Origin: Pseudaeromonas paramecii
GTDB taxonomy: Bacteria > Pseudomonadota > Gammaproteobacteria > Enterobacterales > Aeromonadaceae
Assembly (NCBI RefSeq): GCF_039540575.1
Contig: NZ_BAABFC010000001.1
Coordinates: forward strand, 186,001 to 250,000
Length of the DNA: 64,000 bases
Direction of reading: 5' to 3'
Shown: piece by piece, positions 35,010-41,705 of the stretch
How the letters are laid out: each line of letters begins with the position of its first letter
How positions within the stretch are numbered: the first letter of the stretch is position 1
Notes under the pieces: model-generated
Told to the model about the DNA's origin: nothing
What the model saw: only the letters and a program-made list of their open reading frames with translations
The model's database searches: none
Translations under genes and position numbers: made by a program

Positions 35010-35024
35010 CGATCTGGGGGCGCT

Positions 35025-35330
35025 ATGTCTTATCAAGTAGGTGACAGCTGTTATTCGGATGCGTCTACGGCGCTTTCTGTGATGGCGTCAACCATGTTTG
35101 GCACTGGTGCTGATGCCAGTTGGTCTAGTGCTGTTTCTGCTGATGGCTCTGCCATTGTCACCACATATTCGACGGGTGCTGTCGTTTATGTTTCTCCGAA
35201 TCTCCAACCTTGCCACCTTGTTGAATCTACTGAGGCCATAGGCCTTTCTTGGGGCGTCATCCTCTGTTGGCTCATAGCCTGGGGCTATCGCCAGATGGGC
35301 CGCTCTGTTGACGATAGGGGGCAGCAATGA
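35025..35330 (+). CDS. phage protein with C-terminal membrane helix, 101 residues
   Basis: An N-terminal soluble part rich in Ser, Ala and Thr with two Cys (SYQVGDSCYSDASTAL) and a C-terminal hydrophobic segment (GLSWGVILCWLIAWGY). The position between the coat gene and the adsorption gene suggests a minor virion component. No family assigned. It overlaps the next small gene by four bases. Confidence 0.65.
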   Translation: MSYQVGDSCYSDASTALSVMASTMFGTGADASWSSAVSADGSAIVTTYSTGAVVYVSPNLQPCHLVESTEAIGLSWGVILCWLIAWGYRQMGRSVDDRGQQ

Positions 35331-35392
35331 CCGTTTACTCCTACTTCCTTGTTGCTGCGCTGCTGGGTGCGGCTTGGCTCTATTTCCGATAG
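35327..35392 (+). CDS. 21-residue phage membrane peptide
   Basis: MTVYSYFLVAALLGAAWLYF plus one Arg. It is a single hydrophobic helix with a 4-base start overlap with the previous stop, and it ends eight bases before the adsorption gene with AGGGGGCG between. Its size and position resemble the tiny pVII/pIX-type tip proteins of filamentous phages. It is too short to prove by sequence alone. Confidence 0.5.
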   Translation: MTVYSYFLVAALLGAAWLYFR

Positions 35393-35400
35393 GGGGCGTT

Positions 35401-36750
35401 ATGCGCTATTTCTTCTTGGGTGTCTCGCTGATGCTGATGGTGGGTACTGCGTCGGCCAGCACCATGTCTGCTGTAGCGTGGGAGCAGGGTGTCACCTTTG
35501 GCGGTTCTGCGGGGACAATCCGTAAGGGTGTGACGGTGTTCAGCCCCCTGGGCGACGCTCTAATAGCTGGTGAGGTTCGCGCTCTTGGTAGCAAGTTTGC
35601 CGTCTCGGCAACTGCTCGCCTTGCAGCTGCACGCATGGGGACGATTATTGGCCTCGGGTTAAGGGCCGCAAATCCGTTAATTCTAGGCGCGACTCTTTTA
35701 GCTTATTTGGCTGAGGGCGGGATCTCTTTAGAGGATGGTGAATATGTTATTAGAGCTCAGTCTACTGAGCATGTAGATCCAAAAGTTACGACTCCAAATC
35801 CACTCGTTTATGTACTTGTTTATTATAATTCGAGCACTCTGGTTTATACCGAATATTACGGCTTGACTAAGCAGCAGGCTTGCTCTGTTGTTGGTGGTTC
35901 CGTTGGCGGTTCAACTTACCAATATTGTTATGCCACAGGTTTCACATATCAGTATAAGGTCGGTTACTGTTCTAATGATACACATGTCTCCGGTTCTTCT
36001 TATTGTGCATCTAATCCATCTTGCCCTCCTGAGGATGGTTCTCCCTACACTGAGTTACGTTACGCCGACGGTGTCCCACTTTGCTATTTGCCGGATTCTA
36101 TTCGCCCTGTTGTTGACTCTGATTGGTCAAATCTTCCCGCACCATCACAAGCTGTTGCTGTGGCCTATGCGAATGAAGTTGCCGGTTCTGATGATGAATT
36201 ACCGATTGATTCAACCCCTGTCAGCGTTGGCGGTTCTGACGCCAAACTGATTGGCAATGCTTATATTAAGGATGGTGCTTGGTATGCTGATTATGCGACG
36301 ACCACTGTTTACCCTTCGGGGACTTCGGCGGTTACGACGGTTGAGCCTGTGCTTGTATCTGATGACACGACCACAACTCCTAATGTCGCTGATACAATCA
36401 CTAACGTTGATAACAGCAGTTCTTCTAGTTCCTCAGTCACCGAAGTTGATTCAGTGGATTACTGTGTTGATAATCCTACTCGGTCAGGCTGTGCAACTCT
36501 TGATTCCCCCGACAGCGAGGATCTGGACGTTGATACAATCGATTTCTCGATTAATGCTTTATCTCCTTTTGGTGCTGATGATGCTGCTTGCCCTTCTCCT
36601 AAGCCTTTAATCATCCTTGGTCAGTCTATCGAGTTTTCATATCAACCTGTCTGTGATTTCTTCACTGGCATACGTCCTATTGTCATCGCTGTGGCGTGGC
36701 TTTCCGCCATTCTCCTATCACTCGGTTTAGGGGGTAAGGGTAATGAGTAG
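35401..36750 (+). CDS. adsorption/attachment protein (pIII or TspB-like)
   Basis: A 449-residue exported protein: signal peptide (FFLGVSLMLMVGTASA), a Ser/Thr/Asp-rich, low-complexity extracellular middle with paired Cys, and a C-terminal transmembrane helix (IVIAVAWLSAILLSLGLG). Position before DUF2523 and zot identifies it as the receptor-binding tip protein. The C-terminal CPSPKPLIILGQSIEFSYQPVCDFFTGIRP resembles TspB/pIII C-termini (quoted here in abbreviated form as CDFFTGIRP). The middle is strongly AT-biased compared with neighbours, typical for a fast-evolving receptor-binding domain. The start is at 35401; an earlier in-frame start would not place the signal peptide at the N-terminus. 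Confidence 0.82.
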   Translation: MRYFFLGVSLMLMVGTASASTMSAVAWEQGVTFGGSAGTIRKGVTVFSPLGDALIAGEVRALGSKFAVSATARLAAARMGTIIGLGLRAANPLILGATLLAYLAEGGISLEDGEYVIRAQSTEHVDPKVTTPNPLVYVLVYYNSSTLVYTEYYGLTKQQACSVVGGSVGGSTYQYCYATGFTYQYKVGYCSNDTHVSGSSYCASNPSCPPEDGSPYTELRYADGVPLCYLPDSIRPVVDSDWSNLPAPSQAVAVAYANEVAGSDDELPIDSTPVSVGGSDAKLIGNAYIKDGAWYADYATTTVYPSGTSAVTTVEPVLVSDDTTTTPNVADTITNVDNSSSSSSSVTEVDSVDYCVDNPTRSGCATLDSPDSEDLDVDTIDFSINALSPFGADDAACPSPKPLIILGQSIEFSYQPVCDFFTGIRPIVIAVAWLSAILLSLGLGGKGNE

Positions 36751-37015
36751 CTTAACCAAATGGGTGTTGTCTGTTTGTGGGCCTATAGCAACGCGGGTAT
36801 TGAGTCAGTTGGGTTTGAGTTTGGTTACTTACGTCGGCGTTGATACTGCGGTTAATTACTGCATCGACTATATCCGCAACTCCTACTCTGGCGTTTCTGC
36901 TGATGTGGCTGTGTTCTTGGCAATGGGGGGATTCAATACCGCACTGGGTATCGTTTGCGGTGGCATTGTCTCTCACCTGACACTGATGCAATTCAAGCGG
37001 ATGAAATTCAAATGA
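36743..37015 (+). CDS. DUF2523 minor coat protein (pVI-like)
   Basis: A 90-residue hydrophobic protein with three predicted membrane segments (VLSVCGPIATRVLSQLGLSL, then VAVFLAMGGFNTALGIVCGG) and a basic C-terminus (QFKRMKFK). It lies between the adsorption gene and zot, overlapping both by a few bases. This arrangement is characteristic of DUF2523 proteins, regarded as pVI counterparts that help anchor the adsorption tip. Confidence 0.85.
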   Translation: MSSLTKWVLSVCGPIATRVLSQLGLSLVTYVGVDTAVNYCIDYIRNSYSGVSADVAVFLAMGGFNTALGIVCGGIVSHLTLMQFKRMKFK

Positions 37016-38112
37016 TCACGTTAATTACTGGTGTCCCTGGTGGGGGCAAAACGCTCTATTGTGTCGCTGAGGTCTTGTTACCTCTGGATGCAGCTAATCA
37101 GAAGTTGCCACCTGAGCAGCGTCGTAAAATCTTTGTGGACGGTATTCCTGACTTGTTGATTGAGCATGAAGTTGCTCCCGACATTACCAAGTGGCATGAG
37201 TGGGCTCCTGACGGTTGTCTGATTGTCGTTGATGAGTGCCAGCGTGTTTGGCGTCCTACGTCTGCGGCTGCCAAGGTGACGGATGATATTGCAGCGCTTG
37301 AGACTCACCGGCACCGTGGTATTGACTTCATCGTTATTACCCAACATCCCAGTCTGATTCATTCAAACGTGCGTCGTTTGGTGGGCAAGCATATCCATCT
37401 CCGTCGAACTGCCCTTGGTGTTTATGCCTATGAATGGTCTGAGTGTGCCAATCCTGACTCTGTCCGCTCGGCCCTTACCAAGGTTCGCTGGTCTCATCCT
37501 AAGTCAGCGTTCGGCAAGTACAAGTCCGCCAGTTTGCACACTAAGGTCAAATTTCGTGTGCCGCCTGCGCTCAAGGTGTTTATTGGCTCGGTCATCATAT
37601 CCCTGGTGCTGGCTTACCATTTCTCGAAGCGCATCATGGAGCGTATGGGGCTTGTGCATGATGACCCGGTTGTCCAGTTGTCCAATCCTCCACAGGCTCG
37701 CCCTGGTGCTCCGGTTGCTCCCCAGGCTCCTGAGCTGCCATCAGACGGCTTTGTGATGCCTCGCTATGCCCATGACATTTACCTAGTGGGGGTCAGTGGC
37801 CAGCGTGATGATAAGGGCCGCTTTAGCGGTGTGGTGATTTTCAAGTCACTGATGTCAGGCCGCTGGGTGTTTTTGCATGCTGAGGATCTGGAAGTGCTAG
37901 GTTACCGGGTCAACTTGCCTAACAACGACTTGGCCGTGTTGGTAGACCCTAAGGGCAACACCACCCAGGTCAGTTGGGAACCATTGGAATACAACCCAAA
38001 TCCTGCCGATGGCCATGATTACACAGCGACAGGCGGCACAGACACGCCAGAGGCAGCCGCAGGCGACACTGGCGGGGCTGAGACGCCGGTCGCAAGTCAA
38101 TCAGCTGCGTGA
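37012..38112 (+). CDS. zot: Zot-like phage assembly ATPase (pI)
   Basis: A 366-residue inner-membrane assembly motor. Walker A GVPGGGKT is at residues 7-14 and Walker B is LIVVDECQRVW; the sensor-like segment FIVITQHPSLIHSNVRRLVG follows. A single transmembrane helix near residues 186-202 (VFIGSVIISLVLAYHF) separates the cytoplasmic ATPase from a Pro-rich periplasmic tail that would meet a secretin. It is the essential morphogenesis protein of inoviruses. The start overlaps the DUF2523 stop by four bases. The enterotoxin name refers only to the cholera phage homologue. Confidence 0.95.
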   Translation: MITLITGVPGGGKTLYCVAEVLLPLDAANQKLPPEQRRKIFVDGIPDLLIEHEVAPDITKWHEWAPDGCLIVVDECQRVWRPTSAAAKVTDDIAALETHRHRGIDFIVITQHPSLIHSNVRRLVGKHIHLRRTALGVYAYEWSECANPDSVRSALTKVRWSHPKSAFGKYKSASLHTKVKFRVPPALKVFIGSVIISLVLAYHFSKRIMERMGLVHDDPVVQLSNPPQARPGAPVAPQAPELPSDGFVMPRYAHDIYLVGVSGQRDDKGRFSGVVIFKSLMSGRWVFLHAEDLEVLGYRVNLPNNDLAVLVDPKGNTTQVSWEPLEYNPNPADGHDYTATGGTDTPEAAAGDTGGAETPVASQSAA

Positions 38113-38416
38113 GCTTGATGTGGGGCTTTGCCCCACATTGAAGGCCCGGCGCCCTCGTCCGGGCCGTTACTAGGGCCAATCACCATTTCTGCTAGTTCTA
38201 GGGCGTTCCTGGCCCGCACCTCTCCATTACCTATGCCGCCACCCTCCCCCCTCCTATAAACGGCTCTTGGCGTCATCCTGCAGGGCTCTGTGGGTCGTAT
38301 TGCCAGAAGAGCGGCGTTCGAGGTGGCCGCCTCCACCCCGTATAGTAATACGGGGTGAAATTCACAGCTGCCCGGCTGGGACTCCTGTGGTACTGTCTCG
38401 GGACAAGGAGGTGACT
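38113..38416. other. phage intergenic region with stable hairpins
   Basis: About 300 bases without a gene. It holds TGTGGGG/CCCCACA directly after zot, a GGCCCGG/CCGGGCC stem, and a perfect ten-pair stem at 38334-38357 (CACCCCGTAT, AGTA loop, ATACGGGGTG). Such structure between zot and the following gene may hold the replication origin or another single-strand signal. Confidence 0.5.
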
Positions 38417-38794
38417 ATGCGGTCAAAAGGTGTTGCGTTCGAGTCAGGGATAGATTTTGTGTCTCGTGGTTTTTGGTTTGCTCTTGGTTTTACCCCGGTC
38501 TTTTTGCTTGTGTCCTGGTTGGCTTTCCAAGCGTGGGTTCAGTATCAGGATTATCGGTTGGGGAAGTCGTTGGATCAGTCGGCTTTGCAGCTGGAGCTTA
38601 ACCAGCTGCGTCAGCAGCGTGACAATCTCCAATATCGCTTGCAGCAGGCCCAGCAAAAGCCGGTGGCCACCATAGCGCCGTCGGCCACGCCTCCGGATGT
38701 GAAGCGGGAGCGTGAGTGCAGTAACTTGGTCTTGCAGTTCTCCCAGACGGGAGATCAGAAGGTCAAAGAGCGGATGTTGCAGGTATGCGATTAA
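38417..38794 (+). CDS. phage membrane protein with coiled coil, 125 residues
   Basis: One transmembrane helix (ALGFTPVFLLVSWLAFQAWV) followed by a coiled coil (QSALQLELNQLRQQRDNLQY) and a Pro/Ala linker, then a basic C-terminal segment with two Cys. Type II topology with a periplasmic coiled coil resembles spanin or assembly-helper proteins, but filamentous phages do not lyse, so a role in extrusion or host-envelope contact is more likely. A perfect AAGGAGG ribosome-binding site lies at 38405-38411. Function unknown. Confidence 0.72.
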   Translation: MRSKGVAFESGIDFVSRGFWFALGFTPVFLLVSWLAFQAWVQYQDYRLGKSLDQSALQLELNQLRQQRDNLQYRLQQAQQKPVATIAPSATPPDVKRERECSNLVLQFSQTGDQKVKERMLQVCD

Positions 38795-38811
38795 GGGGCT
38801 TAGGCCCCTTT
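38793..38811 (+). terminator. terminator hairpin at the end of the membrane-protein gene
   Basis: AAGGGGC, TTA, GGCCCCTTT directly at the stop codon. Its right arm also starts the large inverted repeat at 38805-38875. Confidence 0.7.
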
Positions 38812-38875
38812 GATTTATGTTTACAGATTTCAATCCGGGTGCTAATTTGAAATCAGTTAACGCAAATCAAAGGGG
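38805..38875. repeat. large nested inverted repeat in the phage
   Basis: The outer arms CCCCTTTGATTT (38805-38816) and AAATCAAAGGGG (38864-38875) pair perfectly over 12 bases. The inner arms GATTTCAA (38826-38833) and TTGAAATC (38847-38854) pair over eight. Part of the nine-base joints (GTT/AAC) also pairs. In single-stranded phage DNA this would fold into one long hairpin of about 25 pairs with a 13-base loop, a form expected of a packaging signal or an origin. Confidence 0.7.
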
Positions 38876-38881
38876 AGGCTT

Positions 38882-39238
38882 ATGCGTGGTGGTGCTCGAG
38901 TTGGTGCAGGTCGGCCAAAGGCTGAGGAAACGGTGGCTGTTCGGGTTCCTGTAGGCTGTTTGGATGCTGTTAGGGATTTCATTTCAGCTTATCGTACTGG
39001 CGTTCTTCCTGCCCAATCTTCGTTTGGTTTTGCTTTGGATTGGCACCCTACATCTTTCTTGCCTGATGTTGGTCGTCAACTGGTCGTTTGGTGTCGTTTC
39101 AAAGATGGAGATCCTTATTGCCGTTTTTATATCAACTCTGATTGGTATCTGAAGTCGCTTTTGTGCTTAGGGCCTTATGAGTTTGGTATGTTTGCGTGGG
39201 CATACCAGCCTGAATTATCGCCTCCTTCTTTTGATTAG
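38882..39238 (+). CDS. phage protein with GGARxGAGRP motif, 118 residues
   Basis: It begins MRGGARVGAGRPKAEETVAV, a short Gly/Arg/Pro motif seen at the N-terminus of many phage and plasmid DNA-associated proteins. The rest is aromatic-rich and not recognised (WHPTSFLPDVGRQLVVWCRF). Codon use is distinctly AT-rich compared with rep or zot, suggesting recent acquisition by the phage. The right arm of the large inverted repeat supplies its GGGGAGG ribosome-binding site, so hairpin formation in the mRNA would hide it. Function unknown. Confidence 0.7.
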   Translation: MRGGARVGAGRPKAEETVAVRVPVGCLDAVRDFISAYRTGVLPAQSSFGFALDWHPTSFLPDVGRQLVVWCRFKDGDPYCRFYINSDWYLKSLLCLGPYEFGMFAWAYQPELSPPSFD

Positions 39239-39255
39239 TGTTGTGTTATTCAACA

Positions 39256-39275
39256 AAAGGGGCCTAGGCCCCTTT
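39256..39275. terminator. bidirectional terminator between convergent phage genes
   Basis: AAAGGGGCC, TA, GGCCCCTTT followed by C and T. It overlaps the last codons of the leftward DUF3653 gene. Confidence 0.75.
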
Positions 39276-39614
39276 CTTCTTGTGTCGTCTGTGCGGCCGG
39301 TCGAGTCGTATCACTGCATGGGCATAGCCGGCGGCCAGCCACATGATCTGTTGCGGTGTTACTCGTTCTCCGTAGGGCGTGATTAACCAGTTCCCCCGGA
39401 TCTTCCAACCGTTCCAATCGCGGTGATGGTGCCCCAGTTCCTGGCCACCGTATAACGCCATTAACCGGCGGTGGTGTCCGGGTATCGGTTTTCCCTTGTC
39501 CCAGCCTTCTACTGTTTTTTGACTTACGTCACATAATTCGCAAGTTTTTTCGAGACTCAAACCGCACCGAAACCAACGGAAAATGTAGTTTTCGGTCACT
39601 TTGCTTCTGTCCAT
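39264..39614 (-). CDS. phage regulatory protein, DUF3653-like
   Basis: A 116-residue protein. An HTH-like N-terminal part (YIFRWFRCGLSLEKTCELCD, then VSQKTVEGWDKGKPIP) is followed by WNGWKIRGNWLITPYGERVTPQQI-type sequence (here cited as WKIRGNWLITPYGERVTPQQ), typical of DUF3653 proteins of vibrio-type inoviruses. It reads leftwards away from the right attachment site. In the circular phage it would lie directly downstream of the DUF3693 gene, overlapping its extended end by about 17 bases. The two would then form one leftward regulatory operon that integration splits. Confidence 0.78.
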   Translation of the reverse strand: MDRSKVTENYIFRWFRCGLSLEKTCELCDVSQKTVEGWDKGKPIPGHHRRLMALYGGQELGHHHRDWNGWKIRGNWLITPYGERVTPQQIMWLAAGYAHAVIRLDRPHRRHKKKGA

Positions 39615-39621
39615 AGATAAA

Positions 39622-39640
39622 CTCCCGCAAAGAGCGGGAG
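39622..39640. other. hairpin upstream of the DUF3653 gene
   Basis: CTCCCGC, five bases, GCGGGAG: seven perfect pairs just before the DUF3653 ribosome-binding region and next to attR. It may influence translation of that gene or act in single-stranded phage DNA. Confidence 0.45.
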
Positions 39641-39667
39641 CTTAATCTGAGTCTTTACTCGGTTGGG

Positions 39668-39696
39668 ATTTAACCTAATCTCGCATTATGCGAGCT
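39668..39696 (-). other. right attachment site, XerCD-type hybrid
   Basis: ATTTAACCTAA (XerD-like arm, one mismatch to dif), a seven-base centre TCTCGCA, then TTATGCGAGCT (XerC arm). The left part would be phage-derived, the XerC arm host-derived. Joining the left site's XerD arm and centre to this XerC arm gives an empty site identical to E. coli dif over 24 of 28 bases, the differences being confined to the outer four. Confidence 0.85.
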
Positions 39697-40264
39697 GAGA
39701 CAATACAACAAGCAACCGAGTATACCCCAGGTGGCGCTGGCTTGAGCCGGCGGCTGGGTTATCTTCGTTTGTGCGTTTGTGCGTTTGTGCGTTTGTGCAT
39801 TGCGCGTGTTTTACGACATCACGCATGGCATGTGCACATCCACGCTTACCCATGCGGCCAATTCAAACACGCCGACTCGTCCAGCAACGCAGCCGCTGGG
39901 CATCTTGCTGATTGCTGCCGTTGTTCGGGATTGGCGTGCTGACGCACCTTGTGCCGTGCGCTCGGCCTGGCTGACGCAGTGCGCTAATATCGTGCGCCAT
40001 CTGGCGGGTTTAAGGTGATTAGCCAGGCGGCTTAGCGCTGGGTCTGGAGATAGATGGCGGCCAAGGTGCTATTAGCCGACCGCAATGGTCATGCGGTATC
40101 TGGTTGATTTGGTCGAAAATGAGCGGTGTCGGCAAGGCGAAAATTAAGGTGCCCTGCAAGGCGGCGGGCAGCCCATTGCCAACTCCGACTTATAGGAAAG
40201 TCGGACTTGAAGCTGTACTTGGGCCGGCCTAAGATGCCGCACCGGCAATCATTTTTTTATCTTC
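39697..40264. other. chromosomal gap right of dif, no gene seen
   Basis: No credible frame over 568 bases. It contains four tandem copies of an eight-base unit, CGTTTGTG (39766-39797), and a perfect eight-pair stem TCCGACTT/AAGTCGGA (40184-40205). The stretch 39,900-40,180 is GC-rich with short repeats but without recognisable RNA. The promoter of the recombinase gene must lie at its right end. Confidence 0.5.
39766..39797. repeat. four tandem octamers CGTTTGTG
   Basis: Four exact head-to-tail copies of an eight-base unit in non-coding sequence about 70 bases right of attR. They are likely prone to slippage; no function is apparent. Confidence 0.8.
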
Positions 40265-41557
40265 ATGAATAACAACGATATTTCTCTGCCACCCTATTTG
40301 CCGTACTTCGAGTCACTGAACTTGCTGCATGAGGCCAACAGCTTTATCAACGCCCATGTCAGCCACCTCACCGCCACCCGGGTGGACGATGCCGCCCTGC
40401 TCTATGAACTGACCCTGGATTACCTGTGCGAGTTGCAGAGCAATGCCAACAACTTCAAGACCGCCCGCTCGGAGATCACCACCTTCCTCATCTGGTGCTG
40501 GGATCTGCAGGGGCTGCGCCTGGCGGATGTGACCCGCCGGCATATGAATCAATTCATTCAGTGGTGCCATCAACCTCCCCTGCCCCTCATCGGCAACGCC
40601 CAGCGGCCGCATTTTCTCACCGACAAGGGGCTCGGGTTGCGGGTGCCCAATCCCTTGTGGCGCCCTTTCGTCAATCGTTCCCCCAAGCAAAGTCAGCTGC
40701 CGGCCGGCGCCCAGGCCTATCAACGCAAGGCCTCGGCCACCAAGAACCAGCTGGCGGTGCTCTCCTCCTATTACCAGTTCCTCAACGATGAAGAGTATTG
40801 CGATCGCAATCCGGCGGCCCTGGCCATGCGCCGCGGGCGCCTCAAGGAGAACCCGCTGCATGGCGAGCAGGATGAGGCGATCAAGGCCCTGAGCCCGCTG
40901 CAGCTGAGCTATCTGCTGTCCACCCTGGACGAGCTGGCCGCGGCCGATCCCGCCCGTCACGAGCGCACCCGCTTTCTGGTGATACTGCTGTTCTCCACCT
41001 ATGCGCGTATCTCGGAGATCTCGGCGCGCCCTGGCTATGCGCCTGTGATGTCACAGATCCGGCGCGACAAACACAACGAGACCTGGGGCTTCTTCATTCC
41101 ACAATCCAAGAACGGCAAGGCCAGAACCGTGGCGGTCAGTGACGCCTTGCTGGCCGCCCTGACCCGTTATCGTCGATTTCTTGGCCTGCCCGAGCTGCCA
41201 TCCCCCAATGAGCAGATCCCGCTGCTGGTGCGCCACAAACCCGCCCAGCACGGTCGAGATAGCCAGAATCTCAATGCCAACCTCGGCATCAATGCCATTC
41301 GCGAGGAGGTGGAGCGGGTCTATCAGGCCACGGCGGAGCGCCTGATGCAGGACGGTCGTACCCAGGATGCCGACGAGTTGCGAACCATGACGGTGCATTC
41401 TCTGCGCCACACCGGGATCAGTGCCGATCTGGAGAAAGGCCGGGCGCTGCATCATGTGATGGCCGATGCCGGGCACCAGGATATTGGCATCACCTCCCGC
41501 TACATCACGGCCTCCCGTACCGAGCGCTATGAGAGCGCCCGTCACAAGGGGTTGTAA
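40265..41557 (+). CDS. tyrosine-type site-specific recombinase
   Basis: A 430-residue integrase-family protein with all catalytic residues: Arg248 (ARISEIS), Lys in QSKNGKARTV, His378 and Arg381 (HSLRHTG), His404 (AGHQDIGIT) and nucleophile Tyr413 (SRYITASR). An N-terminal core-binding domain with an extra loop precedes it. It is larger than XerC/XerD (about 300 residues), so it is not the dif recombinase itself. No phage or island genes accompany it, and its GC content matches the chromosome. Whether it is a resident enzyme or the last piece of a lost element is open. Confidence 0.87.
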   Translation: MNNNDISLPPYLPYFESLNLLHEANSFINAHVSHLTATRVDDAALLYELTLDYLCELQSNANNFKTARSEITTFLIWCWDLQGLRLADVTRRHMNQFIQWCHQPPLPLIGNAQRPHFLTDKGLGLRVPNPLWRPFVNRSPKQSQLPAGAQAYQRKASATKNQLAVLSSYYQFLNDEEYCDRNPAALAMRRGRLKENPLHGEQDEAIKALSPLQLSYLLSTLDELAAADPARHERTRFLVILLFSTYARISEISARPGYAPVMSQIRRDKHNETWGFFIPQSKNGKARTVAVSDALLAALTRYRRFLGLPELPSPNEQIPLLVRHKPAQHGRDSQNLNANLGINAIREEVERVYQATAERLMQDGRTQDADELRTMTVHSLRHTGISADLEKGRALHHVMADAGHQDIGITSRYITASRTERYESARHKGL

Positions 41558-41705
41558 CTGGCCGGGCCAGTTGCAATTAACCTTCTGTTTTATCAGTAAT
41601 TTATGTAGATACGACGCCTGGGTGTGACTTGTCTTGCACCCTGGCAGCTCTTAGACTGTCGGGCACAGTTGATGGCCTGAGATGGCCGCCCACAAGGAAT
41701 CCACC

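Larger units (their letters stand above)
31018..39696. mobile_element. filamentous prophage (inovirus) integrated at dif
   Basis: An 8.7-kb element bounded by two XerCD-type sites in direct orientation (31018-31045 and 39668-39696). It contains a Rep_trans initiator, ssDNA-binding protein, signal-bearing major coat protein, pIII-like adsorption protein, DUF2523 pVI-like protein and Zot (pI), in the canonical inovirus order. It encodes no integrase and no pIV secretin, so XerCD and a host secretin are presumably used. Its base composition and codon use are clearly more AT-rich than the flanking chromosome, especially at 35.7-36.7 and 38.8-39.3 kb. The whole morphogenesis set appears intact. 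Confidence 0.93.

Noticed and set aside
39766..39797. Short tandem repeats considered as a CRISPR array
   Set aside because: Units are 8 bases with no spacers and no cas genes nearby.
40265..41557. Tyrosine recombinase considered as the phage integrase
   Set aside because: It lies outside the attachment sites, has chromosomal composition, and the phage uses a dif-type site served by XerCD.
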